64,000 bases of DNA from Asterionellopsis glacialis (taxonomy: Eukaryota; Bacillariophyta; Plagiogrammaphyceae; Rhaphoneidales; Asterionellopsidaceae), in assembly GCA_014885115.2 (NCBI GenBank), contig WKLE02002069.1, positions 1 through 64,000 of the forward strand, read 5' to 3'. The first letter of the stretch is position 1. Every line of letters begins with the position of its first letter. The position numbers and the translations under genes are program-made. The notes beneath the pieces were generated by a model. It ran no database searches, was not told where the DNA came from, and worked only from the letters and a program-made list of their open reading frames with translations. Shown here piece after piece: positions 21,149 through 33,190 of the stretch.

Positions 21149-21744
21149 ATAAGTTTATAAGTTTATTTTTGAACTGCGCTACTTTGTAATTTCGAATAAT
21201 TTCAACTTCTATCGGATTTTTTGCAAAGTTAGGACCAACTTGTACTGCTCTGTACTAAGTAAAGTTTCTGGCTTTCCAATACAGATAGTCTATCACATAA
21301 TATTGCTATAACTTTGGAAATACGTGGCATCCAACAAAGCTTACTGGGTGTGTTGCGCAAAGCATGTGCCACTGGTGAATTCCCTTTCCCCGGAATAGTT
21401 TTTATTCGAAATGTGAGAATCTGACTCTCCCTGCAGAAATCATTCTTTCAAAGTCAGTGACGCACTAGACTGTGCTCTTTCGGTGTTCGTCGATCTTTGA
21501 TTGCCTCGACTCGTTGTGTAGAATTTGTACTGTTTTCTACTCTCCTGATTGTGTCACGAAGAGGGTTCGCATCACAGGAAAAAAATGAGAACACTCGAGG
21601 TGTCAAAAAACGATTCCTCTGAGAAAATCTTTGTTTCCTTCTTTCCGACAACAAGCTACATTATGCCCACTGTTATCAATATCCATCGCATATACAATAC
21701 GAACATTTCAATACTCAAACATACACCTTTAACAAAATTCAACA
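21149..21744. other. Intergenic, no gene recognised
   Basis: This is the spacer between the hydrolase-like gene and the CBS protein gene. The short open frames at 21454-21779 overlap on both strands and are not convincing. The region before 21745 is a pyrimidine- and A-rich leader. Confidence 0.55.
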
Positions 21745-22311
21745 ATGAAAGTAAGTGGATTTATGGTCCCCGCCGATAAGGTTGCAACATGTGAACCTAA
21801 AGACACAATCAAAACTGCTGTTGATGCCATGGTGGAAAAGAAAATTGGAGCTCTTGTCGTCCTTCATGATGCTGATCGTGACACGCCGTTGGGCATTGTC
21901 ACGAAGAGTGACCTTGTCGAAGCTTATCAGAAGGGTATTACTCTTGACCACACTGTCGATGAAATCATGATGAAATTGCTTCAAACTATCAGGGATGATT
22001 CATCAAGAGATCAAGCCGCCAAGGTCTTGGAGCACACCAAGAATCACCACGCAATTGTAGTTAATAGTGAAAACAAATTTGTTGGCTTCATCAGTTCGTG
22101 GGACATTACTGCAGAATGCGCCCGCGACGATCGTGCATGGCCATGGAACAGGACCGAAGATGGTAAAATTCACAAACCAGTGACAGAGACTCCTTCTTCT
22201 CCCAGAAGCGCTCTCGAACAAGAAGGCTTCCACGCTGCACCAAAAAGAGAATCCCATGCTTTCTTGGACTACATTGACTCAGTTCGTGACCTCCATGAGA
22301 TGGATGACTAA
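21745..22311 (+). CDS. CBS-domain pair protein
   Basis: A single-exon gene of 188 residues made almost entirely of two CBS motifs. CBS1 spans about 4-65 (ATCEPKDTIKTAVDAMVEKKIGALVV, GIVTKSDLVEAY). CBS2 spans about 70-128 (TVDEIMMK, DSSRDQAAKVLEHTKNHHAIVV, FVGFISSWDITAEC). Such pairs fold as a Bateman module that usually binds adenine nucleotides and senses energy state. No catalytic domain is attached. The C-terminal 55 residues are polar. No targeting sequence is apparent, so cytosolic location is inferred. Confidence 0.9.
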   Translation: MKVSGFMVPADKVATCEPKDTIKTAVDAMVEKKIGALVVLHDADRDTPLGIVTKSDLVEAYQKGITLDHTVDEIMMKLLQTIRDDSSRDQAAKVLEHTKNHHAIVVNSENKFVGFISSWDITAECARDDRAWPWNRTEDGKIHKPVTETPSSPRSALEQEGFHAAPKRESHAFLDYIDSVRDLHEMDD

Positions 22312-23867
22312 GAATCTTATGCTTATTTTAGGACTTTCTGTTGTAGTGTATAAATTTTATATAATTGCCTATATTAATACATGTTACTCTCAGGGGGACA
22401 ACTCATACACGTTCATTATAAGTTCAATAGACAATATGCAATTGAGTACGAGCTGTACCATTGATTCACCATTCACATCAGCTGTACGGCTCATTGCTAT
22501 ATATATTTTGTCGTGGTTGTAATAGAAACACAAACCACCCACGTATGAGTGTTTTCACTCGTCCATATTTTTGGAAAAGTCATAATGAATGCTACCGATA
22601 AACTGCCTTTCTGCACTTAGTTCAGGGTGAATAGCTAGACAGAAGCAATATTTTAGAAGAATTCTCATGAGGTTCCCGTAGCAAAATCACCTGTTCCCAA
22701 GGTGAAAAAGAAGACAATACTGCTTCATCATTCTCAAAAATATTTTGGACGGAAGCAAATGCGCTACACCTCAAACGATATTAACACGGCCACGTTTTCA
22801 CACCACTATGTAATCCATTGAAATCTTGCATCCAATCCGATTGTCGTCTCTCAGAACATAGATATCTTGGAAGCTTAACAGCACAAATAGGACAGGAACA
22901 CCATTGGCGAATAACGGTAGACGAAAAGGCCTTCCGAAGTAAAGGACAGTGACCGGTTTCAAAAAAGAAAGATTGTGTATTATGTTGGACTCATTTCTTT
23001 TCTGAATTTATGATAAAATAATCACGCCACCAACTCATTACCTTTTCAATGGATTCGTATTTTTTTTAAACTCAACTACGTTTCAAACCGATGGAAATGA
23101 TGATCGTAGAACTAAACGTATGGCAAGTTAAAGCGTAGTGAGCATTGAAGAACCCATTTTACTTAGTGCTACATTTCAAAGTGAAACATCAATATTGTGG
23201 TATCCCATTCAGACCATTATTTTTAGAGAGCTACTTGTACTTTCGAAATGAGGTATGAGTAGAATATCTATGAAAATGGAGAAATTGGGCTACATACTTA
23301 CTAAACTGTACATCTTCTGGTGACTACACCATTCATTTTTGTAAAATGTTGAAGTCAGCAGAATGACTTCGATAAACACAAAAAGTGTATGCCATCAGGA
23401 GAATAGAATACCAACGAGATTCTAGGACTACCTGGTACTAGTACAAGGTACTGGTACCTGTACCTGGTACTCTAGTACAGAGTCCGCTCTCTACAGGTAG
23501 CTAATCAGATTAATTACTTTTACCAGGTAGGTTTTTTTATTAGCAAGCCGCAGTATTCAGTTCCTACGAACCTGTTACGCAAGTAAATTTCCTATCAGTA
23601 CAAGAGACAAATGCGAAGTTTATCTTTATTTATATTGAGTTCAATCACTGCACAAAAAATATCATTCTTACTAAAGATGAATCTAAGTACAGAACCGACC
23701 ACTTAAAAATTCAAAATTCCTTCGTCGGTACGATACCTAATACTACTGACAGTAAAGACTTGTGGAAAGGTCCACAAGATCAGATGTCTGAAACTTGTCT
23801 GAACCGCCAAAGAACTGTGATCCAGCCGACGACGGCGAGTCCCGTATCATACCCTGACTTCTATGCC
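22312..23867. other. Intergenic; contains a RING-like remnant and GTAC cluster
   Basis: No intact gene. The minus strand at 22781-22990 carries a protein-like frame without a start (separate entry). A dense cluster of GTAC motifs lies at 23430-23480, with alternating TACCTGGTACT and GGTACTGGTACC units. The remainder is AT-rich and featureless. Confidence 0.6.
22781..22990 (-). pseudogene. Possible RING-type fragment (exon or pseudogene remnant)
   Basis: A 69-codon open frame on the minus strand bounded by stops and lacking a usable ATG. It reads in part ETGHCPLLRKAF, then IRQWCSCPICAVKLPRYL, then RRQSDWMQDFNGLHSG. The W-x2-CPIC spacing and preceding GH resemble the second half of a RING finger, but several expected metal ligands are missing. 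It may be a decayed gene or an isolated exon whose partners I cannot find. Confidence 0.3.
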
Positions 23868-26800
23868 ATGATGAATCTAAATCGACGGATATTGCTAGCC
23901 GCAGCAGCATCAGCGTGCGCTCCTATTACCGTTGCAAATCCATCCAAACTCAATAAAGAAGAAGAATGCGGTTTGTACCTTGCAGAAAGCTCTATCAAAA
24001 AGGACGGAGGTTGGGGTGTTTTTGCGGGAAAGACAATCTCAACTGGAACACTGATTGTAAGTTTCCTGATTGTGCCGTATTTCATTTAACTTTCCTTGAT
24101 GTACCCAGTGAATAACGTATTTGTGTTGCTTCTTGAAAATCTGATTGTTTAAAGGGCCCCACAGGAATTGGAATTCCAGTTACAGATCCAAATATACTTT
24201 TCGACAATGACGAAGGGTCTCTTGAGGAATTCTTGTGGGATTCTGGTCATGTTGGCGGGAGAAACGAGGCAGAACATGTTTCGGTAGCTTTACCCGGAAT
24301 CGGAATGTTGGTAAACTATCACCCTCTTTTCCCAAATATCGCTGCTGGCGGATTGATAGAGGAAACATTGTTTGATCGTTTTTCAAGTCCAGCAGCTGGA
24401 TCTAATACAGCTTACGATAAATTTGGATTTGTAGCCAATCAGGAAATTTTCCCTGGTCAGGAGCTGTTTGAAGGTATTACTAAAGAACATTGGTTCAAGG
24501 ATGCCGGATTACCCGTTCGAGAAGATTACGAGCATGCACAAATAGTTGTAAACCGCATGGACGATTACAAAAAGGCACACCCAGAGATAAGCGAGGCAGA
24601 ATTAGTTGATATTCTATACAGGATGAAACACGAAATGATGCAGAATTATCCAAAAACTTCAGCTCTTTTGCCTACAACACCGACTGATCTTGAGCAAGCT
24701 TGGTACTTGGGAGTGGCATCTTTAAATATCAGTGGTGTTGACATTAAATGGGTGAAAGAGAATGGTATGTGCCTTGATAATATTGAACCCGGCAAGAGTA
24801 CAATACCTGGGGGAGGTCGAGGAGCTTTTGCAACCAGATTTATTCCAAAAGGGACTGTGATTGCACCTGCTCCGTTAGTTCAAGTTATGAATAAAGATGG
24901 ATTCCAAATAGATAAGGAAGGAAATGCTGCACACCAGCTACTTCTAAACTACTGTTTCGGTCATCGAAAATCACAACTTTTATTGTGCCCAACAACTCAT
25001 GTTAGCCTCATCAATCACAAATCAAAAGGTTTCAACTCAAAAATCCGTTGGGAAACAACACGACCATCAAATCTAAATTCTGAAGGGAGAAGCTATATAT
25101 ATGGATCCATGGATGATCTAAAAACAGATTCATCGAAAGCTTCGTACAACTCAAGGCTTATGTTTGAATTCGTAGCCACCGAAGACATCTCCAAAGGAGA
25201 CGAAGTATTCCTGGACTATGGCGACGAATGGGAGACAGCGTGGAACGCCCATATAGAAAATTGGAAAGCACCAAAAAACAATGGTCGTATCCCTGCTATC
25301 GTTATGAATGCAAAGCAGCATCCGCTTGCTTTATCGAATCATACATCCATGAAATATCTTAGTTATGAGTGCAGACTCGAGCCATTTGCAAACGAATTGT
25401 TGCATCAAAATCAGAAGGAAAACATACAGGAACAGGACTACCGTTCACTAGTGGATGTTGATCCAAAAGAGTGGAAAAATCCAGGACATTTACTGTTTAG
25501 AGAAATAAACCAACACTTTAACTGGTGGCCATGCGAAGTCGTGGATATTGGTGCGGATCAATCGTCTTTCACTGTGACCATCTACACGAAGCATCAGAAG
25601 AAACGTCGACAATTTCGGCAATTAAGCAACGTTCCGCGTAGTGCTATACGATATGCTGATGCACCCTACCATTCAGATCAGCACTTGGGTTCGTCTTTCC
25701 GCCATTACATACCTATTCCTGACAGTATTTTCCCTCTTAGGTGGAGAGATGATTACGTTAGTGCCAGTTCCTTAGCGCTAGGAAATCTGAATGCTGGAAA
25801 TGCCCTCGATGATGAAGAAGAAGCGATAAAATACGAGAAGACACTCAGAAGTGTCAAGTGCGGGATGTACGTAGCCCCGTCAAATATTGAGAATGCTGGA
25901 TTTGGGACTTACACGGCCGTTCCTCTAACGGGAAGGGGGATCGTAGTGGTAAGAGGGGTGTTGTGCTTTTTCTATTCGCTGTAATTCAGCAAAAACTGTT
26001 GTCCGTGTTAGAATATTATTCTCATCACATTTTTTTTCTTGTTGGTTTTAGGGGACAGATGTGCCTTCAATACCTCTTCTTCAAGTAATGGGGGAAAATT
26101 GGATGGGAAAAGATTATGTTTGGAGTGGAGACGCATTTGGTGCCGAGTATGAAGGTTGTCATAATGTTAAGGGCCGAATCTCAATGCTTTCTGTAAATAA
26201 TGGTGCTCTGGCAAATATGCATTCAGGTAAGGGTGAATGATGATACTTCATGTATTGTCAACCCAACCTCTTTTGATCGTTTCATCTCAATTCAAGTCGC
26301 TTTTTAATTCTTTTTAAAGGTTTGGTCAACCTCAAGCTCATTCACCCTATTCATGAGTCAGCATTGGACCGCCGATTCGATCCTGGTGCTGGGGCATTTT
26401 CTGACTACTGGGAGTATTACTTTCAGTCAGACCACGAGATTGGAGCAGGAGAGGAATTGTTTGTTACATACGGAGATACTTGGTGAGTGTACCTCAGTAT
26501 ATCAACATTATTCCTGGACAAAAACCTGCACGAACTTAATTTTTTTATTCTTTTCACAGGCTTGAATCTCGAGATCAGTTCAGCGACGTCCCTTTATCAG
26601 CAAACTACGAGGAAAGCAACTCACTTCTAGCTTCTATTTGGGGTCTCTGGTCCATAGAAGATGGCAGCATATCTACTTCCGCTGTTGAAGATCTGCTTAA
26701 TAATGTGATCAAAGGGGACTTGGTTGTGAAAGAGCATAGAACGCAGATGGCCCTCAAACAAATTCAAACATTTGCTGACATACAAGTTGTAGTAGAGAGG

Positions 26801-28149
26801 AACGGTACAGCGAAATTTGAAACAGAGGCTCGGTCTATGGAGTGGTTTGAAAAAAATGGTAAGTTCAGCTAATCTGATTTTCGGGCCTATCTACGACTCG
26901 GCTTCTTACAACCCATTTACTTACACTACATGTTCGTTGAGTAGGGCAATGTCTAGATCATATATTTACGAAGTACTCTACAATTCCACAAGCAGGACAA
27001 GGTGCATTCTCTAGGTGAGTCTATCATGTAACAGGGCATTTGAAAAATTGAAGGAAAAAATCCACTTCTTGTTTTCTGACAGCCAGCTCATTGTTCGATA
27101 AATATGTAGACGCCATCTAAAAAAAGGTGATGTAGTTGTCACAGCACCTTTAATGGTATCCTGGGGTAGAGACACTTATATACTGAATGAAACCTTTCTA
27201 CCCCACGATGCGCAAAGAACTCAATTACTCATGAACTACCAATACACGCATCCAGACTCTTCAGTAATGTTTTTCCCTCTCTCCACGGCGCTTATGATCA
27301 ACCATAATAGCAAAAGAATGCCTGGGGGGAGCACTCCAAATGCAGAACTTAAATGGTCCACTTGGAACAAAAAAAGTGTCTATTTTCTGCAAAGGCCGCT
27401 GGAAGATTTGAAAAAGGTAAGATGCTGTAGAACACTTCAAAAGTACATTCTATGCTTTCTCTAATCATACTCTTCGCTATAATTATTATCTGGATATGTA
27501 GGAGCCCTATTCTACAATGGTGCTTGATATCGTTGCGACAAGGCACATCTTTCCCGACGAAGAAGTTTTCATTGATTATGGAGAAGAATGGGAGAGCGCT
27601 TGGAAGAAACATGTAAAGGAATTTTCATCTAAAGCGCCATGCCACGGGGAAAACCCGTGTTTCAAATCATCTAAAGCGATCAATGAGATGAATGATGATA
27701 AGTTCAATCCACTGTACTTCGAGTGGAGTGACGATCACTTTACTGTCTGCAAGCCTGTTGAACAAGTAGACAGCGAAGACAACATCTTTCTAGATCCGAT
27801 AGTTTCCGATAAAAATACTTCAGCGGAATCTGTTAGTATCCGCTGGGATCATGTTGGATTCAATTTGTCAATAGCAGGTGATATACGAACACCATGCCTA
27901 ATCACTAACGCCAATGAAGAAGAAGAAGAATTCGAGGTTATTTATTTTCTCCGCCTAGAATCCGACGGAATTTTTCACCATGTACTTCGACCGGTCCGTC
28001 ATTTAAAACCGAATATGATCAAGTTCCTGTCGAAGCCGTACAAGTCCGATTTGTTTTGGAATGGCGCTTTCAGACACGAGATAAAAATCCCAGACGCTGT
28101 CTTCCCACAACACTGGAAGGACCTTCTGCAGGACAATGACCACCCTTAA
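23868..28149 (+). CDS. Large protein with four SET-like domains (two duplicated modules)
   Basis: Eight exons: 23868-24056, 24155-25948, 26052-26226, 26320-26482, 26560-26858, 26945-27014, 27110-27416 and 27502-28149. They join in frame to 1214 residues with consensus splice sites. A signal-like N terminus (RRILLAAAASACAPITVA) is followed by two modules. Module 1 has a degenerate SET-like region (about 37-170), a better SET domain (280-425; GRGAFATRFIPKGTVI, SLINHKS, DEVFLDYGDEWE) and a C-terminal domain ending FRHYIPIPDSIFPLRW. Module 2 repeats this order: degenerate SET (630-775), SET (870-1030; GQGAFSRRHLKKGDVV, LMINHNS, EEVFIDYGEEWE) and FRHEIKIPDAVFPQHW. SET domains transfer methyl groups to lysine. 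A secretory or plastid location would be unusual for a histone enzyme; the substrate is unknown. Confidence 0.85.
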
Positions 28150-29308
28150 ATTGATGTCTACATGTGGACCTACTCACTGCCACTTTGTATCAGTTATTTT
28201 CAGTATTCTGTCGGCGGCTATGGTGTTAATAAAAAAATTGGTATAGAAACACTTAAGATTTATAACAAATGTCCTACAAGTATAGTATAAGCTATGCTGC
28301 CACAGCTTTAGATCCACAAAATGGATCACATTAAAAAACTGCGACTAGAAAATAAAGTGAAAGGGCTTCAGCTGTTTAACAACCTTTAATACCAGATATT
28401 TGCGTACTTCTTTTCTATTTCTCTCTCTAGAGAGAGTATTCTGATGTAAGTTCATATAATATTTGTGCGATGATTATCCCTACCGCTTGTATGACCTGCA
28501 TACACACAGTAGAAGTAATATGAAACAGCATTACCAATCCTACATTTCTATGTACCAGTATCTGATACAATACAAGCTCGTACATTTAGGTATTCTAGAG
28601 AGTTGTTGAGATTTCAGGCTATCTAAGGACTCCTCTCAAGAGACAGCTGATTTCGAATATTCAAAACGCAAAAAAAAAACAAAAAGGAATCTAGTCTACT
28701 AAAATATTTTTAGCACCATTCTTTTTTCGTACTTTTTGGAGCACACAGAAATGTGAGGGTTGACAAACACGATTGAAAGTTCCCCGATACAGACCTTACA
28801 TTTGCTTGTACAGGTACGGTAGATCCTACAGCGCGTACCTGGTAGTAGTAGTACCTTCATTTTGGGCAACATCAAACAGGACTTGACACACTTTTTCTTT
28901 GTCTTTTTATATCTTTTTTTAGTTGCTTTCCTATTAGAGAGAGAGAGAGTACCTTATGATCTCTGATCACAAATCTCCACTAACAGAGATACCTATACCT
29001 GGTACTTGACTTCTTCACGTTACGGACATACCAGGTACAGGTGGTAGAGGTGAACTGTAGAGTACGGTAGCGTACTGGTATTCTTAGGTACTACCTACTG
29101 GTACAAGTTGAAGGTGCATAGGACCAGTTCACAATGCCTCTCTCTAGAGACCATCGCAGAAGTTCTGCAGCAAGTTCGGAAGGAAGTGGTGTGTGTTCTG
29201 CCTCAATAGCAAGCAACACGAGTCAGAATTACATCAGCAGCATTCAGGCACATCCATCAATAGTTGCTGTGGATACAAGGTTCTTGTTTGCATATTGATT
29301 GGTAAAAG
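28150..29308. other. Intergenic rich in GTAC and TCTAGA motifs
   Basis: No coding sequence. TCTAGA-centred palindromes occur near 28425-28437 and 29140-29150. A GA-repeat lies near 28938-28950. GTAC motifs are dense at 28800-28855 and 28990-29105. Confidence 0.6.
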
Positions 29309-29845
29309 ATGACAAGCCGTCTAATGTCTTTGTTGAGAATGTTTGGCCCTCGTGCAATTCGGGTAAGTTAAGATGGATGCCAACTTTCAATGGACTGGAA
29401 ATTCAGTTCAAATCGATGTACTGTCTGCAGTTTTGCGGTTATTCCTAACATGTTGTTATTGCTGCTATTTCTTGGTATGGGCTTTCTTTCCCAAAAATAG
29501 GCGGTCGATCGTCCCAATCCTCGGATAACGGCTGCTTGTGGGAGGCAATGTATGGAAAAGAAAGAACACGAAGACGATGAACAGGAAGAAGAAGAGATCC
29601 GAACCTTCTTTGAAAGGGTTCTAGAAGAAAGTAGGCAAGCTGGCACAAAATCATACACAGGAAACTACCCAGTAGCTCAAACCGAAAATATTTCTAGGAG
29701 AAGAGATTATCTCCAGGAGCACTACAGGAACATGGTTTCTGAATATAGATCACAACATCAAAATGAAGAACAAGAACGAGTTCAGAGACCAAACCTTGAT
29801 ATTCCCGCCTCGGATGGTCAAGGCTATATGACACTTGCTCAGTAA
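29309..29845 (+). CDS. Small charged protein of unknown function
   Basis: Two exons, 29309-29362 and 29501-29845, give 132 residues. The donor GTAAGT and acceptor ATAG keep the frame, which supports the model. The N terminus is basic and amphipathic (MTSRLMSLLRMFGPRAIR), so it could be a mitochondrial presequence. The middle is a Glu-rich predicted helix (EDDEQEEEEIRTFFERVLEESRQAG). The rest is polar with DYLQEHYRNMVSEYRSQ. I do not recognise a family. Confidence 0.5.
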
Positions 29846-32800
29846 GAAGAAAAGTTTATTAAAAAAAGTTGGCTGCTAATCTAATCATATCTTGGACAGC
29901 TTCTATACAGCACATCAGAGAATATGTACAGCGTGAAAAATAATAATAACAATTTAGAGAAAAAAATATTGTACCATATGCACTTGAATGGTCTTTCTGC
30001 AGTTTTGAGTACTTCAAATCCCATGGGTCTTTTTGTTATCTATAACAACAGGAACAATGACCATCATTGAGACTATCTCCACAATTTATCTAACGTGTGT
30101 TTTCTAGAGAAGTACTTATCATTGAGTTACCAAGAAAGAATACTGGTATTTTACCAGCTACTGTTGACTAAAAGTGAGCTTTTAGCAAAATGCTTCTTTC
30201 TATCCTACTTTCTCGGTATTTGGGAATGGCTAAATCTACAGTAGTATTTGATGAGAGTATTGGGGCAAATTTCTACATGTGAAGTTAAAGAATTTTACGG
30301 TCGGAATTCGGATGTATTGAATATTGTACATGAAGACTGTTCATTAGTTCTTAGCGTCCTTGTGGGGAATTCTTCCTTATTTTGTGTCTCATTTGACCTT
30401 GGAACTTGCTTGTGCTTCCACTAGTTTTCTTGTAGTTTTAAATGAATCTTGAGCGAAACTGAAACATCCAGGAATGTGATGCTCATGAGGAGGTATTCAT
30501 TGGTGCGTCTAAAGTATCCAAAAGATCCAAAGCTTCTTGAAATATTTCTTCAAGTGTCGGCTTTGTGTCAATCAAATCTTGGTTTGGCAGTATTTGCTGA
30601 TATTCGCTATGATACTTTGGCAGAGTGGCTTGGAAGTTTAAAAGGATTGCACGTTCGAGGGAGTTGTATCGACAGCCAAAGGAACACACACCTGAAGGTG
30701 TTGCTGCCAATGTATTGTTTGTATCCATGGACCTTCTGAAAGTCATGTTTTGATGATTTGCAAGTTTATTATTATTTGTGGGATTAGAATTGCATGAAAT
30801 TTGGGGATCAATTATTTTTGACAGCCCACTCTCAAGTAAGTAGTGTACTGGTTTCCTAGATGCTTCGTGGCGGTGCCACTTCTCCGCAACTTCTCCGTCA
30901 ATCTAGCGACGCGATTTCTTTCTAAGCCCAATTGAGAACTTCAACCTGTAAATGAAAAAAAGAGACGTTTTTCTTTTAACAATTCAAAGTGACCTTTAAA
31001 AAGTAAGTGCAGAAATAGTTGTTTACAGTAAAGTAATACAAAATTTGGATATCCCTGTCACTTACTTGACCTCACTCATTAACGTACTATAGATAAAAAC
31101 ATGTTTTTTTAATAGTAGTAGTCAACGGAAAGAATAATTGCAAAAGTTCGCGATTCAAAGCGTGTCAACAAGGAGATACAACATAATTTTAATTTATTTG
31201 GAAGAATGAAACGGTAGGTCTTACTTGAAGTTATAAAAGGTAATGTACGGGTAGTCATAGGACCTACTTTTCTCTAGCTACTTCTATACTCCGAGAGAGT
31301 ATCGTCCTAGAGTCCTACTGTAGGAGCAACTGGTACCTGTACGGAAATTAATTCTACCACTCCTTATCTGCACAGAGTAGACTAGACGAACTGAAACAAG
31401 AGGGGCACACCGCCTTCATTTTCTATAGTATATTATTAAAGAGGAAGTTTAATGTTCAATAGTGTTCTTATGGAGCGACTACTTTGTTACAATGCAACGA
31501 TTAGACACTTTACCTGATACAGAAATAAGAACTTAAAGTGCCTGGAGGACGAATAACAAATAAGGGAGAATTTGGATTTGCATGATGTAGAACATTATTG
31601 CGATGAAATTTCACACAAATTTTGATTCCTGTATGCAACCTTTTGAATTTAGTAAATAGTAAAGAACCTTCGCGAAGATTACCAAGTAAGCTTTCGAGTA
31701 TAAAATAAAAAAAACATTGTATTCGTAGTCTTCGTCATCAGTCGCCTTACAAACTCTTACAGACAATATTATATCAAGTAGGTAAATATAGAAGGTGAGC
31801 ACTACTTGATCATCGATAGATCCAAAACAAATTGTACCACTGGAGGATGGGATAATATCCAATTTTTTCACTATTTATCATTTTTACGACCAAAAACTAC
31901 AGGTAAAGTACCAGTTCGAGGTACGTGGTACAGTACAACAGAATGGCTTTCAAAAGATTGGCGGATACTGATTTTATTCTTGGATTAAACGGAAGGCGGA
32001 ACATACAAGACGTCTTCGATCTTTGATTCTATTATTCGTAATAATCACATAAAATCTGATATATCGATGGTCGCAATCTGTTGCATTTAATAGTAAGTGA
32101 TGATGATGATGATAAACGAAAAAAAGGATATTTGTTAGCCCATCCTCCTGGCAATTAAGTACTGTACTTCTTTTATAAAAAAACTGCACCAGTTACAGTA
32201 AATAGAACAATAAGGAAGGCCTAAGACGACACACAATTATGTAGGATGACTAGTTAGGACCCCCCGCCTTCCAGGAAGTTCGCTTCGCTTCTTGCGGCTT
32301 CTCATAAGTTTTTTGAAAGTTAATAAAATATTATATGTATACAATAACTGTACCTTCAACCTGGTACTCTAGGTATTTTTTGTATTAATAAGCTACCCAA
32401 CCACTCCAGAGGATCGATTAAAAGCCTCAAAATAATCCCGTCTGACTCATGCATTGTGCAAACGGCCAAGTTCTTTTGCTAGTTGTGTGCGCATGTCTGC
32501 TAAGTCCTAATCACCCGTCGACTGAACCAAGAATTGGCAAACTAGTAAACCTGGTATCAGGAAAAAACATATACTCTAGTTGACGCAGTTAATCCAGAAC
32601 CGGTATAAAGTAACATTTTCGCTTCGCTTCTTGCGGCTTCTCATCAGTTTTTTGAAACTTGATAAAATATTATATGTATACAATAACTGTACCTTCAACC
32701 TGGTACTCTCGGTATTTTGCATTAATAAGCTACCCAACCACTCCAGAGGATCGATTAAAAGCCGCAAAATAATCCCGTCTGACTCATGCATGGTACAAAC

Positions 32801-33190
32801 GGCCAAGTTCTTTTGCTAGTTGTGTGCGCATGTCTGCAAAGTCCTAATCATCCGTCGACTGAACCAAGAATTGGCAAACTAGTAAACCTGGTATCAGGAA
32901 AAAACATAGACTATAGTTGACGCAGATAGTCCAGGGCCGGTAGCAAGTAACATTAAAATTGAACGTCTTCTCCTCATTGAACAATTATTTGCCATTACCG
33001 TGGTGATAATCAATAGCTAACTGCTGGAGCCGTCATTGTGGTGTTTTAATAGAGACCATCAGTACGATTTCTCGTCCCTGCTATGCTCTACCAAGTTACA
33101 TCAATTTTTATTATTATTCTGTCTTTCTTTCACTTGTCTTTTTGTACTTTCGTTTCATAAAATCTTGCTTAGTAGATTTTTCGCACATCC
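29846..33190. other. Gene-poor interval
   Basis: No gene I can support firmly. A minus-strand frame at 30483-30746 encodes 87 residues with an amphipathic end (TLEEIFQEALDLLDTL) but no neighbours, splice context or family. A 339-bp tandem duplication occupies 32279-32954. GTAC motifs occur at 31320-31340 and 31905-31935. Confidence 0.5.
32279..32954. repeat. Tandem direct duplication, two units of about 339 bp
   Basis: The sequence starting TTCGCTTCGCTTCTTGCGG at 32279 recurs at 32618 with only scattered substitutions and a few indels. It continues through CCAACCACTCCAGAGGATCG and GTTGACGCAG to about 32954. Neither unit has a coding frame that is open in both copies. No target-site duplication or terminal inverted repeat is obvious, so a recent local tandem duplication is the simplest reading. 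Confidence 0.85.

Noticed and set aside
30449..30746. Short genes on either strand at 30.5 kb
   Set aside because: The minus-strand frame has some helical character, but there is no family, no splice context, and the opposite strand is equally open. I kept it only as a note in the intergenic entry.
32279..32954. Solo LTRs or a small LTR element formed by the 339-bp copies
   Set aside because: The copies are directly adjacent, with no internal region, no TG...CA ends and no primer-binding site.
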